Positions 43,513-52,125 of a stretch of DNA of 64,000 nucleotides are shown in pieces. How positions within the stretch are numbered: position 1 is the stretch's first letter; every line of letters begins with the position of its first letter. This DNA comes from Enterobacteriaceae bacterium (lineage in GTDB: Bacteria > Pseudomonadota > Gammaproteobacteria > Enterobacterales > Enterobacteriaceae). The notes below the pieces were generated by a model. It was not told the origin of the DNA. It was given only the letters and a program-made list of their open reading frames with translations, and ran no database searches. The DNA lies in NCBI GenBank assembly GCA_902363335.1, contig CABIZV010000011.1, forward strand, positions 1 to 64,000. The letters are read 5' to 3'. Made by a program: the position numbers and the translations under genes.

Positions 43513-44454
43513 ATGTTAGACAAAGTTTTGAGAATTGCCACACGCCAAAGTCCGCTCGCTCTCTGGCAAGCGCACTATGTTAAAGACCGCCTGATGGCTT
43601 GCCATCCTGGGCTTACGGTGACGCTTGTCCCCATGGTGACGCGCGGAGACGTAATCCTTGATACGCCGCTTGCTAAAGTGGGCGGCAAAGGGCTTTTTGT
43701 CAAAGAGCTGGAGCTGGCACTGCTTGAAGATCGCGCCGATATCGCCGTGCATTCGATGAAAGATGTGCCCGTTGAGTTTCCCTCCGGGCTGGGCCTCGTG
43801 ACCATTTGTGAGCGCGATGACCCACGGGATGCTTTCGTCTCTAACCATTACACCTGCATGGATGAACTTCCGGCAGGCAGCATCGTCGGCACCTCCAGCC
43901 TGCGCCGCCAGTGTCAGATTGCCCAGCGCCGCCCGGATCTGGTGATTCGCTCGCTGCGCGGGAACGTCGGCACGCGCCTTAGCAAGCTTGATAACGGCGA
44001 ATACGATGCCATTATTCTGGCCGTTGCAGGGCTTAAGCGCCTCGAACTCGATGCCCGCATTCGCCAGCCTATGTCGCCTGAGGAGTCGCTCCCGGCCGTG
44101 GGTCAAGGTGCCGTAGGCATTGAATGCCGTCTCAATGATGAACAAACACGCGCCCTGCTCGCCCCGCTAAACCATGATGAAACCGCGATCCGCGTGTGCG
44201 CCGAGCGCGCCATGAACACGCGTCTGGAAGGCGGTTGTCAGGTTCCTATTGGCAGCTATGCCGAACTTATCAACGGTGAGCTGTGGCTTCGCGCGTTGGT
44301 TGGCTCGCCGGATGGCAGTGAAACGGTGCGCGGTGAACGTCGCGGCAAACCCGAGGATGCCGAGCGCATGGGGATTGAACTGGCCGATGAACTGCTTGAT
44401 AACGGCGCACGAGAAATACTGGCCGCCGTGTACGACGGAGATGCCGCCGTATGA
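43513..44454 (+). CDS. hemC: Hydroxymethylbilane synthase
   Basis: Joins four porphobilinogen units into hydroxymethylbilane in haem synthesis. From ATG 43513 there are 313 residues, as in E. coli, starting MLDKVLRIATRQSP; an in-frame ATG at 43498 would add five. The dipyrromethane-cofactor cysteine is in LEGGCQVPIG near 242, and substrate-binding arginines lie in SSLRRQ and RGNVGTRL. hemD overlaps by 4 bp. Confidence 0.97.
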   Translation: MLDKVLRIATRQSPLALWQAHYVKDRLMACHPGLTVTLVPMVTRGDVILDTPLAKVGGKGLFVKELELALLEDRADIAVHSMKDVPVEFPSGLGLVTICERDDPRDAFVSNHYTCMDELPAGSIVGTSSLRRQCQIAQRRPDLVIRSLRGNVGTRLSKLDNGEYDAIILAVAGLKRLELDARIRQPMSPEESLPAVGQGAVGIECRLNDEQTRALLAPLNHDETAIRVCAERAMNTRLEGGCQVPIGSYAELINGELWLRALVGSPDGSETVRGERRGKPEDAERMGIELADELLDNGAREILAAVYDGDAAV

Positions 44455-45191
44455 CCATCCTGGTAACCCGTCCCTCTCCGCAAGGAGAAGCGTTAGTCAG
44501 CCGTTTACGCGCGCTGGGGCGTGTTGCCTGGAGTTTCCCGCTTATTAATTTTACCCCCGGCCGTGAGCTCAATACGCTCGGTCAGGCGTTAGGTGCTTTA
44601 GGCGATGGCGATTTGATTTTCGCACTGTCGCAACACGCCGTCAGCTTCGCTCATGCGCAGCTACAGCAACAACGCCTTCACTGGCCGACATCGGCACACT
44701 ATTTTGCGATTGGCCGCACCACGGCGTTAGCCCTGCATCAGGTCAACGGGATGGATGTTCGCTATCCATTAGATCGGGAAATCAGCGAAGTGTTGCTACA
44801 ATTACCTGAATTGCAAAATATTGCGGGAAAAAAGGCGCTCGTCCTGCGGGGAAATGGTGGACGTGAATTACTCGCCGAAACCCTCACCGCACGCGGTGCT
44901 GATGTGACGCTTTGTGAATGCTATCAACGCTGTCCCATCCATTACGATGGCGCGGAAGAAGCCATGCGCTGGCAGTCGCGCGACGTCACGACGATTGTCG
45001 TCACCAGCGGCGAAATGCTGCAACAACTGTTGACGCTCATTCCTCTCTGGTATCGGGAAAACTGGTTGTTTAAGTGCCGATTGCTGGTGGTGAGTGAACG
45101 CCTTGCAAAACTTGCCCAGGAGATGGGCTGGCAGGATATTCAGGTTGCCGATAGCGCAGACAACGATGCGCTGCTGCGCGCATTACAATAA
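44451..45191 (+). CDS. hemD: Uroporphyrinogen-III synthase
   Basis: Closes hydroxymethylbilane into uroporphyrinogen III with inversion of ring D. The 246 residues equal the E. coli length. The two-lobed fold is seen from TRPSPQGEALVSRL at the N-terminus and VTSGEMLQQLLTL in the second lobe. Its ATG overlaps the hemC stop (ATGA), so translation is probably coupled. Confidence 0.96.
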   Translation: MTILVTRPSPQGEALVSRLRALGRVAWSFPLINFTPGRELNTLGQALGALGDGDLIFALSQHAVSFAHAQLQQQRLHWPTSAHYFAIGRTTALALHQVNGMDVRYPLDREISEVLLQLPELQNIAGKKALVLRGNGGRELLAETLTARGADVTLCECYQRCPIHYDGAEEAMRWQSRDVTTIVVTSGEMLQQLLTLIPLWYRENWLFKCRLLVVSERLAKLAQEMGWQDIQVADSADNDALLRALQ

Positions 45192-45212
45192 CTCTCAAAA
45201 TTGGAAGCCATA

Positions 45213-46415
45213 ATGACGGAACAAAAAGAAAACTCCGCCGTGGTTGAAGAGTCCAGGGACACCGTGAACATCACGCCACAACCCGACGCTCGTAAGCCAG
45301 AAAATGCTGAGAAAAAAAATAACGGCGGGAAAGCCAGTTTGGTGCTGAGCGCGGTCGCGATCGCCATTGCGCTGGCAGCAGGCGTTGGCCTTTACGGCTG
45401 GGGCAAACAGCAGGCCGTCAATCAATCCTCCACCAGTGATACGCTTGCCAACCAGCTTATTGCGCTGCAAAAAACGCAAGATGCACAAAAAGAGGCGCTG
45501 GAAACCACCCTTAAACAGCAGGCGGCTCAGTTAGAAGAGGCCAAAGCCGAGCAGAGTGAGCTGGCAAAGCAGCTCGATGAAGTTCAGCAGAAGGTCGCTG
45601 CTATCTCTGGCACCGACTCAAAAACCTGGCTGCTGTCTCAGGCTGATTTCCTCGTGAAGCTGGCGGGACGCAAGCTGTGGAGCGATCAGGATGCCACCAC
45701 GGCGGCGGCACTATTGAAAAGCGCCGATGCCAGCCTTGCCGATATGAACGATCCGAGTCTTATCACCGCCCGTCGGGCAATCACTGAAGACATTGCCAGC
45801 CTTGCGGCGGTATCCCAGGTGGATTACGACGGCATCATTCTGAAAGTGAATCAGTTAGCAAACCAGGTCGATAATCTGCGCCTGGCGGATAACAATACCG
45901 ATGATTCCCCGATGGATAACGATGGCGGCGAACTGTCAGCATCGCTTGGCGAATGGCGCGTGAATCTGCAAAAAAGCTGGCAGAGCTTTATGGACAGCTT
46001 TATTACCATTCGCCGCCGCGATGAGACCGCCGTACCGCTGCTGGCGCCTAATCAGGACATCTACCTGCGGGAAAACCTCCGTTCTCAGCTGCTGGCAGCC
46101 GTACAAGCGGTGCCACGCCATCAGGATGAAACCTATAAGCAGGCGCTGGATAATGTCTCAACGTGGGTTCGCGCCTATTACGATACCGATGACACAGCGA
46201 CCAAAACCTTCCTCAGCGATATTGAAACGCTGAGCCAGCAGAGCATTTCGATGGACGTACCGGAAACGCTGCAAAGCCAGCCGATTCTGGAAAAATTGAT
46301 GCAGACTCGGGTGCGTAACCTGATGGCGCAACCGGCCGTTGCCCAGCCGGCGGCACAACAACCTGCCGCGCCAGCACCAGTGCCTGAGCCGCCAGCCAAG
46401 CCACAAGGAGAATAA
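45213..46415 (+). CDS. hemX: HemX family membrane protein
   Basis: Inner-membrane protein of the hem operon; once described as a uroporphyrinogen-III methyltransferase, but it has no such domain and its role is unclear. From ATG 45213 there are 400 residues (E. coli 393). A polar N-terminus, one membrane helix (about 44-64), a coiled coil (about 75-130) and a large periplasmic domain are followed by a Pro/Ala-rich tail. The start follows GGAAGCC; an upstream in-frame ATG is less supported. Confidence 0.92.
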   Translation: MTEQKENSAVVEESRDTVNITPQPDARKPENAEKKNNGGKASLVLSAVAIAIALAAGVGLYGWGKQQAVNQSSTSDTLANQLIALQKTQDAQKEALETTLKQQAAQLEEAKAEQSELAKQLDEVQQKVAAISGTDSKTWLLSQADFLVKLAGRKLWSDQDATTAAALLKSADASLADMNDPSLITARRAITEDIASLAAVSQVDYDGIILKVNQLANQVDNLRLADNNTDDSPMDNDGGELSASLGEWRVNLQKSWQSFMDSFITIRRRDETAVPLLAPNQDIYLRENLRSQLLAAVQAVPRHQDETYKQALDNVSTWVRAYYDTDDTATKTFLSDIETLSQQSISMDVPETLQSQPILEKLMQTRVRNLMAQPAVAQPAAQQPAAPAPVPEPPAKPQGE

Positions 46416-46418
46416 TCG

Positions 46419-47615
46419 ATGCTGAAAGTTCTCTTACTCTTTGCGCTGCTAATTGCCGGCGTGGTGGTCGGCCCAATGGTTGCCGGGCATCAAGGCTATG
46501 TGTTGATCCAAACGGATAACTACAACATCGAAACCAGCGTGACCGGACTGGTCATTATTATGATTCTGGTGATGGTGGTGCTGTTTGCGCTGGAGTGGAT
46601 CCTGCGCCGCATCTTCCGCACCGGCGCACATACGCGCGGTTGGTTCGTCGGGCGCAAACGCCGTCGCGCACGTAAACAAACTGAACAAGCGCTATTGAAG
46701 CTGGCGGAAGGCGACTATCAGCAGGTTGAAAAGCTGATGTCGAAGAATGCCGACCATGCCGAACAGCCGGTAGTGAACTATCTGCTGGCGGCCGAAGCGG
46801 CGCAGCAGCGTGGCGATGAAGCTCGCGCTAATCAGCATTTGCAACGCGCGGCGGATAATGCCGGAAACGATCTGATCCCGGTCGAAATCACCCGCGTTCG
46901 CTTGCAGCTTGCCCGTCATGAAAATCACGCGGCGCGCCACGGCATTGATAAGCTGCTGGAGATTGCGCCACGCCATCCAGAAGTGCTGCGTTTGGCGGAA
47001 CAGGCGTATATTCAGACCGGTGCCTGGAGCTCGCTGCTGGATATCATTCCATCGATGGCGAAAGCCCAGGTTGGCGATGAGGCTCATCGCAACGCGCTGG
47101 AGCAGCAAGCGTGGATTGGCCTCATGGATCAGGTACGAGATGATCAGGGTAGTGAGGGATTACGCGACTGGTGGAAAAACCAGAGCCGCAAAACCCGCCA
47201 TCAGGTTGCGCTACAGGTTGCTATCGCCGATCACTTAATTGAGTGTGACGATCATGACACTGCCCAGCAGATCATTATCGACGGCCTTAAACGCCAGTAT
47301 GACGACCGTCTGGTGATGCTGATCCCACGTCTGCACACCAATAATCCTGAGCAGATGGAAAAACTGCTGCGCCAGCAAATTAAATCGGTGGGCGATCGCC
47401 CGCTGTTATGGAGCACGCTGGGCCAGTCGCTGATGAAACACGGCGAGTGGCAGGAAGCGAGTCTCGCTTTCCGCGCCGCACTGAAGCAGCGCCCGGATGC
47501 CTTTGATTATGCCTGGCTTGCCGACGTGCTCGACCGCCTGAAGCAGCCGGAAGAGGCCGCGACAATGCGCCGAGAAGGGTTAATGTTAACGTTGCAGAAT
47601 AACCCGCAAGCGTAA
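46419..47615 (+). CDS. hemY: HemY family protein (tetratricopeptide)
   Basis: Inner-membrane protein linked to haem synthesis; the E. coli protein has 398 residues, as here. Two N-terminal membrane helices (about 3-20 and 40-60) precede a cytosolic helical-repeat domain with TPR-like units. It is not the Bacillus-type HemY oxidase. It follows hemX with a 3-bp gap and a strong terminator closes the operon. Confidence 0.94.
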   Translation: MLKVLLLFALLIAGVVVGPMVAGHQGYVLIQTDNYNIETSVTGLVIIMILVMVVLFALEWILRRIFRTGAHTRGWFVGRKRRRARKQTEQALLKLAEGDYQQVEKLMSKNADHAEQPVVNYLLAAEAAQQRGDEARANQHLQRAADNAGNDLIPVEITRVRLQLARHENHAARHGIDKLLEIAPRHPEVLRLAEQAYIQTGAWSSLLDIIPSMAKAQVGDEAHRNALEQQAWIGLMDQVRDDQGSEGLRDWWKNQSRKTRHQVALQVAIADHLIECDDHDTAQQIIIDGLKRQYDDRLVMLIPRLHTNNPEQMEKLLRQQIKSVGDRPLLWSTLGQSLMKHGEWQEASLAFRAALKQRPDAFDYAWLADVLDRLKQPEEAATMRREGLMLTLQNNPQA

Positions 47616-47635
47616 GCGTGACGCGTTTTCTAAAA

Positions 47636-47657
47636 GGGACCGAAAGGTCCCTTTTTT
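47636..47657 (+). terminator. Intrinsic terminator of hemCDXY
   Basis: Stem GGGACC / GGTCCC with a GAAA loop, followed by six T residues on the plus strand, about 20 bp after the hemY stop codon. Confidence 0.9.
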
Positions 47658-47690
47658 AATGGCAACAGGCGCGGGCTACCGTTCAGACAT

Positions 47691-47894
47691 AAAAAAACGC
47701 CTGCTCGTATTCGGAGCAGGCGCTAAACAGGTTTAATTCGACAACTATTGGTGCTTCACTCAACGTAATGTCCATGGTGTCTGATGAGGCGAAAGCGACA
47801 TCTGTCAGTGGACGATAAGCACCGTAAACGGCTCTGCGTCATTCCTGGGTTTATGAGGCCAAAGGCGAACATAAGAGATGGAATGAGCATCTAC
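47691..47894 (-). ncRNA. glmZ: GlmZ small RNA
   Basis: Minus-strand sequence closely matching E. coli GlmZ (about 207 nt) in the same place between hemY and aslA. It begins GTAGATGCTCATTCCATCTC at 47894 and contains CCTCATAAACCCAGGAATGA and TGAAGCACC. It ends in a strong terminator hairpin (47698-47722, GCCTGCTC/GAGCAGGC) followed by seven T residues (47697-47691). GlmZ, with Hfq, activates translation of glmS and is degraded through RapZ and RNase E. A CATAAT box at 47907-47902 fits its promoter. Confidence 0.93.
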
Positions 47895-48330
47895 GCGGCG
47901 CATTATGTCACAGGATCCTAAGGGATGACACCTCTCGTTACATAAAAATGATCGCCGCCAGGCGGCCATCCTTCTGCGCAGAAAAAGTCGGCTGGGGATC
48001 AACACGCTTTTATGGACAAAATAACATTCCAGAAAAATAAAAATATAATTAAATAACTGAATACGATATTTAATCTTCATCTATTTACAGACTTTATATT
48101 TAAATAAGAAGTAACCATTAAGAACGCTATTCGCCTCGCATCTCTTCCGAAGTTGTATTTACAGCATCAAAATATCAGGTATAAGATTCTGAGTACCAAA
48201 AGATGTGGCGCTGCTCACCCCATATATATATTCATAAATATTATGTAGTTATATCATTCATTTGTCACTGAGCGGCTCCAGATATTCAGCAATGATATTT
48301 ATCGAATATATATATTATGGAGAATCTATA
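47895..48330. other. AT-rich intergenic region glmZ-aslA
   Basis: Stretch of 436 bp holding the glmZ promoter (CATAAT, minus strand, 47907-47902) and the aslA upstream region. It becomes strongly AT-rich from about 48030, with runs such as ATATATATTC. No gene is supported. A minus-strand open frame at 47805-48080 runs through GlmZ and has no homologue that I recognise. Confidence 0.6.
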
Positions 48331-49983
48331 ATGGATTTATCATTTCCTCGCAAGCTGCTTGCGATTGCCGTCATCGCCGCGCTCCCCGCTCTCGCAAATG
48401 CTGCGGATACCCCGGCAGTCGCGACGGCAAAACCGGGTTATTCCGGTTACGATCATCCCAACCAATATTTAGTTAAACCGACAACCAGCATCGCCGATAA
48501 TATGATGCCGGTTATCATGCACCCTGAGCAGAATAAAGAAACCCAGCAAAAGCTGGCGGAGATAGAGAAGAAAACCGGTAAGAAACCGAACGTCATCATC
48601 TTCATACTTGATGATGTGGGCTGGATGGATGTCGGCTTCAACGGCGGTGGCGTGGCAGTGGGGAACCCAACTCCAGATATCGACGCAGTCGCAAACCAGG
48701 GTCTCATCCTCACTTCCGCCTATTCCCAGCCAAGCTCCTCCCCGACTCGTGCAACCATTATGACCGGACAATATTCCGTTCACCACGGCATTCAAATGCC
48801 ACCAATGTACGGTATGCCTGGTGGTCTGGAAGGGTTAACCACGTTACCGCAGCTGCTGCACGATCAGGGCTATGTCACTCAGGCTATCGGTAAATGGCAT
48901 ATGGGTGAAAACGAGGGTTCCCAGCCGCAGAACGTCGGCTTTGATGATTTCCGCGGCTTCAACTCCGCCTCTGATATGTATACCGAATGGCGTGACGTTC
49001 ACGTCAACCCGGAAGTGGCATTAAGCCCTGCCCGCTCCGAATACATCAAGAACCTGCCGTTCAGTAAAGATGATGTCCACGCGGTACGCGGCGGTAAGCA
49101 GGAAGCGATTGCCGATATTACGCCAAAATATATGGAAGACCTCGATCAACGCTGGATGAAATACGGCGTCGACTTCCTGAATAAAATGACCAAAAGCGAT
49201 AAACCGTTCTTCCTGTACTACGGCACGCGCGGTTGTCACTTTGATAACTACCCGAATGCCAAATATGCAGGCAGCTCGCCGGCTCGTACTTCATACAGCG
49301 ATTGCATGGTTGAGATGAACGATGTCTTCGCCAATCTGTATAAAACGCTGGAGAAAAACGGCCAGCTTGATAACACGCTAATCGTTTTCACCTCCGACAA
49401 CGGCCCAGAAGCTGAGGTTCCACCGCACGGTCGTACGCCGTTCCGCGGCGCGAAAGGATCGACCTGGGAAGGCGGCGTTCGCGTCCCAACCTTCGTTTAC
49501 TGGAAAGGGATGATCCAGCCGCGTAAATCTGACGGCATCGTCGATCTGGCGGATCTGTTCCCAACGGCAATGGCGTTGGCCGGTAAGCCTGGCGCTGAAG
49601 TGTCAAAACTGGTGCCAAAAACCACCTTTATTGATGGTATCGATCAGTCTTCATTCTTTATTGGCACGAACGGCCAGTCTAACCGTAAAGCGGAGCACTA
49701 CTTCCTGAACGGCGAACTTTCTGCCGTGCGTATCGATGAGTTCAAGTATCACATGCTGATTCAGCAGCCCTATGCCTTTACGCAAAGCGGCTATCAGGGC
49801 GGTTTCACAGGTGCGGTGATGCCAACGGCAGGCACCATGATCTTTAATCTGTATACCGACCCGCAGGAAAGCGAGTCTGTCGGCGTGCGTCATATACCGA
49901 TGGGCGTGCCGCTACAGACTGAAGTTCATGATTACATGAACATTCTGAAGAAATACCCACCGAAGGTACAAATCAAGCTGTAA
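48331..49983 (+). CDS. aslA: Arylsulfatase AslA (serine type)
   Basis: Periplasmic sulfatase. From ATG 48331 there are 550 residues (E. coli 551). A signal peptide ends at ANA (residue 24). The metal-binding pair D94-D95 lies in FILDDVG. The sulfatase motif is S136-S137-P138-T139-R140; it has serine where aerobic-type enzymes have cysteine, so formylglycine must be made by an anaerobic-type radical SAM maturase, here the neighbouring AslB. GGAG lies at good spacing, and the upstream in-frame ATG at 48262 is rejected because it would bury the signal peptide. The natural substrate is unknown. Confidence 0.95.
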   Translation: MDLSFPRKLLAIAVIAALPALANAADTPAVATAKPGYSGYDHPNQYLVKPTTSIADNMMPVIMHPEQNKETQQKLAEIEKKTGKKPNVIIFILDDVGWMDVGFNGGGVAVGNPTPDIDAVANQGLILTSAYSQPSSSPTRATIMTGQYSVHHGIQMPPMYGMPGGLEGLTTLPQLLHDQGYVTQAIGKWHMGENEGSQPQNVGFDDFRGFNSASDMYTEWRDVHVNPEVALSPARSEYIKNLPFSKDDVHAVRGGKQEAIADITPKYMEDLDQRWMKYGVDFLNKMTKSDKPFFLYYGTRGCHFDNYPNAKYAGSSPARTSYSDCMVEMNDVFANLYKTLEKNGQLDNTLIVFTSDNGPEAEVPPHGRTPFRGAKGSTWEGGVRVPTFVYWKGMIQPRKSDGIVDLADLFPTAMALAGKPGAEVSKLVPKTTFIDGIDQSSFFIGTNGQSNRKAEHYFLNGELSAVRIDEFKYHMLIQQPYAFTQSGYQGGFTGAVMPTAGTMIFNLYTDPQESESVGVRHIPMGVPLQTEVHDYMNILKKYPPKVQIKL

Positions 49984-49991
49984 GGCTTGCT

Positions 49992-50027
49992 GCCCACTTC
50001 CAGCCGGAAGTGGGCTTCTGCTATTTT
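49992..50027 (+). terminator. Intrinsic terminator of aslA
   Basis: Perfect 10-bp stem GCCCACTTCC / GGAAGTGGGC (49992-50001 with 50006-50015), with a T-run a few bases later (ttctgctatttttt). The T-run overlaps the aslB stop region on the other strand. Confidence 0.75.
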
Positions 50028-51256
50028 TTCACCATGACCAGATTCGCCCGCATGATATCGCTGGCGGGGCGACCGCTTGCCAGTAGGTCAGCCATTGCCT
50101 TCAGATACGGCGGCAGGTGGCTGAAATAATGCTGGAACCCGGCGCAAAGATAGTTCAGCCCCGGCTCACCAGAGGCGGTCAGCATAAAACGATGCTTCGG
50201 ACAGCCGCCCCAGCAGGCTTTGAGCACTTTGCATTCGCGGCACTGCGCGGGCAACGTGCTGTACTTGTCCTTACCAAACGCGACCTGTGATGGGGAATCG
50301 ACCATGCTCGCAAAGGTGTCCTCATGCAAATTACCCAGCCGGTAATGGGGATAGACAAAGTGATCGCAAGCATAGACGTCACCGTTATGCTCAACGACCA
50401 GCGAACGTCCGCAGGTAGGTTGATGATGACAAACCGCGCCCGGTGCGCCGACAAAACTGGCGAAGGCCCACTCGATATTCATCACGAACACCCGGCCCAC
50501 ATCGCGCGTAACCCAACGATTAAATACAGCAACCAAAAAATCACCGTACGCTTGCGGCTCCACCGACCATTCGGTCAATGAATCTTTCATCTCACCAGGC
50601 GCATGGAGCGTCAGCCCGGTCTGCGCAGCGCTCGCGTCGGCGAGACGTTCAACAACGGGGATAAACTGGATAAACTCCACGCCCGCCTCACACAGAAAAT
50701 CGTAAACGCGGAGAGGCTCGCTGGCGCTGGTATGGTTTACGCAGGCTAGCACGTTATAATTCACGCGATGCTTTTGCAGCAGCGATAGCGCACGTATCAC
50801 CAGCTTATGCGTCGGGCGACCGCCTTTGGTCAGGCGATATTGATTATGGATCTCCGCGGGACCATCCAGCGACAGCCCCACCAGGAACTGATTTTCCGCC
50901 AGAAAGGCGCACCACTCGTCATCCAGCAGCACGCCATTGGTCTGAAAGCTGTTACTTATTCTTCGGCCCGCGCCAAATTTCCGTTGCAGAGCCACCGCCC
51001 GACGATAGAAGTCGAGGCCCAGCAGCGTGGGTTCACCGCCCTGCCAGGTAAAGGCAATCTCGTTTTGGGATTCATTGGCGGCAATATAGTGGCGTACGTA
51101 GGCTTCCAGCGTAGCGTCGTCCATACGTTGCGTCGGATGAGAAGAATACAGGGCGTGTTTTTCGAGGTAGAAACAGTAGTCACAGTTCAGATTGCACTCT
51201 GAACCGCTTGGTTTGGCCATCGCGTGAAACGCGCGCGTCGGAACCTGTTGCAGCAT
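50021..51256 (-). CDS. aslB: Anaerobic sulfatase-maturating enzyme AslB
   Basis: Radical SAM enzyme that oxidises the active-site serine of AslA-type sulfatases to formylglycine. From ATG 51256 there are 411 residues, as in E. coli. The SAM cluster motif is C21-x3-C25-x2-C28 (CNLNCDYC). The C-terminal SPASM region carries further iron-sulfur cysteines (CGRSLV, VYACDHF, CRECKVLKACWGGCPK). GGAAGGAG precedes the start at good spacing; a GTG two codons earlier is less likely. It converges with aslA. Confidence 0.95.
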   Translation of the reverse strand: MLQQVPTRAFHAMAKPSGSECNLNCDYCFYLEKHALYSSHPTQRMDDATLEAYVRHYIAANESQNEIAFTWQGGEPTLLGLDFYRRAVALQRKFGAGRRISNSFQTNGVLLDDEWCAFLAENQFLVGLSLDGPAEIHNQYRLTKGGRPTHKLVIRALSLLQKHRVNYNVLACVNHTSASEPLRVYDFLCEAGVEFIQFIPVVERLADASAAQTGLTLHAPGEMKDSLTEWSVEPQAYGDFLVAVFNRWVTRDVGRVFVMNIEWAFASFVGAPGAVCHHQPTCGRSLVVEHNGDVYACDHFVYPHYRLGNLHEDTFASMVDSPSQVAFGKDKYSTLPAQCRECKVLKACWGGCPKHRFMLTASGEPGLNYLCAGFQHYFSHLPPYLKAMADLLASGRPASDIMRANLVMVKK

Positions 51257-51370
51257 GTTCACTCCTTCCTGAGCAAAATGGTGTCCATAAGGAAGAAGGG
51301 ATAGTACTGCGACGACAAAAATGGAAAGGGGCGTTTATTGCGGCATGATGTGAGCAGGATTGCAGAAAAC

Positions 51371-51392
51371 AAAAAACCCCGCCGAAGCGGGG
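51371..51392 (-). terminator. Terminator of the tRNA operon (distal)
   Basis: On the minus strand CCCCGC-TTCG-GCGGGG (51392-51377) is followed by six T residues. It lies directly after the second tRNA-Pro gene and has a 6-bp stem with a stable UUCG loop. Confidence 0.9.
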
Positions 51393-51400
51393 TTCAAAAT

Positions 51401-51477
51401 TGGTCGGCGAGAGAGGATTCGAACCTCCGACCCACTGGTCCCAAACCAGTTGCGCTACCAAGCTGCGCTACTCGCCG
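51401..51477 (-). tRNA. tRNA-Pro (UGG), distal copy
   Basis: 77-nt cloverleaf with encoded CCA; 7-bp acceptor stem CGGCGAG / CTCGCCG; anticodon TGG at 51443-51441 in the loop TTTGGGA. Identical over its whole length to the copy at 51577-51653. It is the last gene of the tRNA operon, with the strong terminator just after it. Confidence 0.97.
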
Positions 51478-51552
51478 AAATACTGCGGTACTGCTTTTTG
51501 AATTTTGAGTTCAATTCGTTGTTTTGTTAACGGAAAGTCCGTAAACAAAAAA

Positions 51553-51568
51553 CCCTGCCTGAGCAGGA
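51553..51568 (-). terminator. Terminator-like hairpin between the tRNA-Pro copies
   Basis: On the minus strand CCTGC-TCAG-GCAGG (51567-51554, closed by a U-G pair) is followed by TTTTTTGTTT. It is a diverged copy of the distal terminator, with a shorter stem, and would allow only partial readthrough to the second tRNA-Pro. Confidence 0.75.
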
Positions 51569-51576
51569 TTCAAAAT

Positions 51577-51653
51577 TGGTCGGCGAGAGAGGATTCGAAC
51601 CTCCGACCCACTGGTCCCAAACCAGTTGCGCTACCAAGCTGCGCTACTCGCCG
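51577..51653 (-). tRNA. proM: tRNA-Pro (UGG), proximal copy
   Basis: 77-nt cloverleaf with encoded CCA and anticodon TGG, in the place of E. coli proM after leuT. Identical over its whole length to the distal copy at 51401-51477. Confidence 0.97.
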
Positions 51654-51702
51654 AAATTTTGCTTACTGCTTTTTGAACGCTTCGTTCAATTCGTTAAAGT
51701 CG

Positions 51703-51789
51703 TGGTGCGAAGGGAGGGACTTGAACCCTCACGTCCGTAAGAACACTAACACCTGAAGCTAGCGCGTCTACCAATTCCGCCACCATCGC
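51703..51789 (-). tRNA. leuT: tRNA-Leu (CAG)
   Basis: 87-nt class II tRNA with a long variable arm and encoded CCA; anticodon CAG at 51755-51753. Close to E. coli leuT in sequence and position. Confidence 0.96.
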
Positions 51790-51812
51790 ATGTTCACAAC
51801 TTTATCAAATAA

Positions 51813-51889
51813 TGGGGTGGCTAATGGGATTCGAACCCACGACAACTGGAATCACAATCCAGGGCTCTACCAACTGAGCTATAGCCACC
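51813..51889 (-). tRNA. hisR: tRNA-His (GUG)
   Basis: 77 nt with encoded CCA and the extra 5' G typical of tRNA-His, pairing with C73; anticodon GTG at 51855-51853. Same sequence family and place as E. coli hisR. Confidence 0.97.
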
Positions 51890-51946
51890 ACTACTTATTC
51901 TTTCTACGCGGTCATTAAAACCACCGCAGCTCCAGCACCGGGTAAA

Positions 51947-52023
<77 letters not shown>

Positions 52024-52044
52024 TTAGCGCCGTTGCGGGGTCGG

Positions 52045-52073
52045 ATATTACGGACTTCCTACCCCGCTGTCTA
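52045..52073 (-). promoter_or_regulatory. Promoter of the tRNA operon
   Basis: On the minus strand TAGACA (52073-52068) and TAATAT (52050-52045) are 17 bp apart, followed by a GC-rich discriminator (CCGACCCCGC), the feature of stringently controlled stable-RNA promoters. Confidence 0.85.
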
Positions 52074-52125
52074 GTGCCTTTTTAAAGAAAATTATCGTTT
52101 GCTCATGCTTTGCGCATTTTGTCGC

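Noticed and set aside
47805..48080. 91-codon minus-strand frame between hemY and aslA
   Set aside because: It runs through the 5' half of GlmZ sRNA and AT-rich sequence, with no homologue recognised.
51505..51756. Small open frame reading WSAREDSNLRPTGPKP
   Set aside because: This is the well-known false protein produced by translating tRNA genes (here tRNA-Pro and tRNA-Leu).
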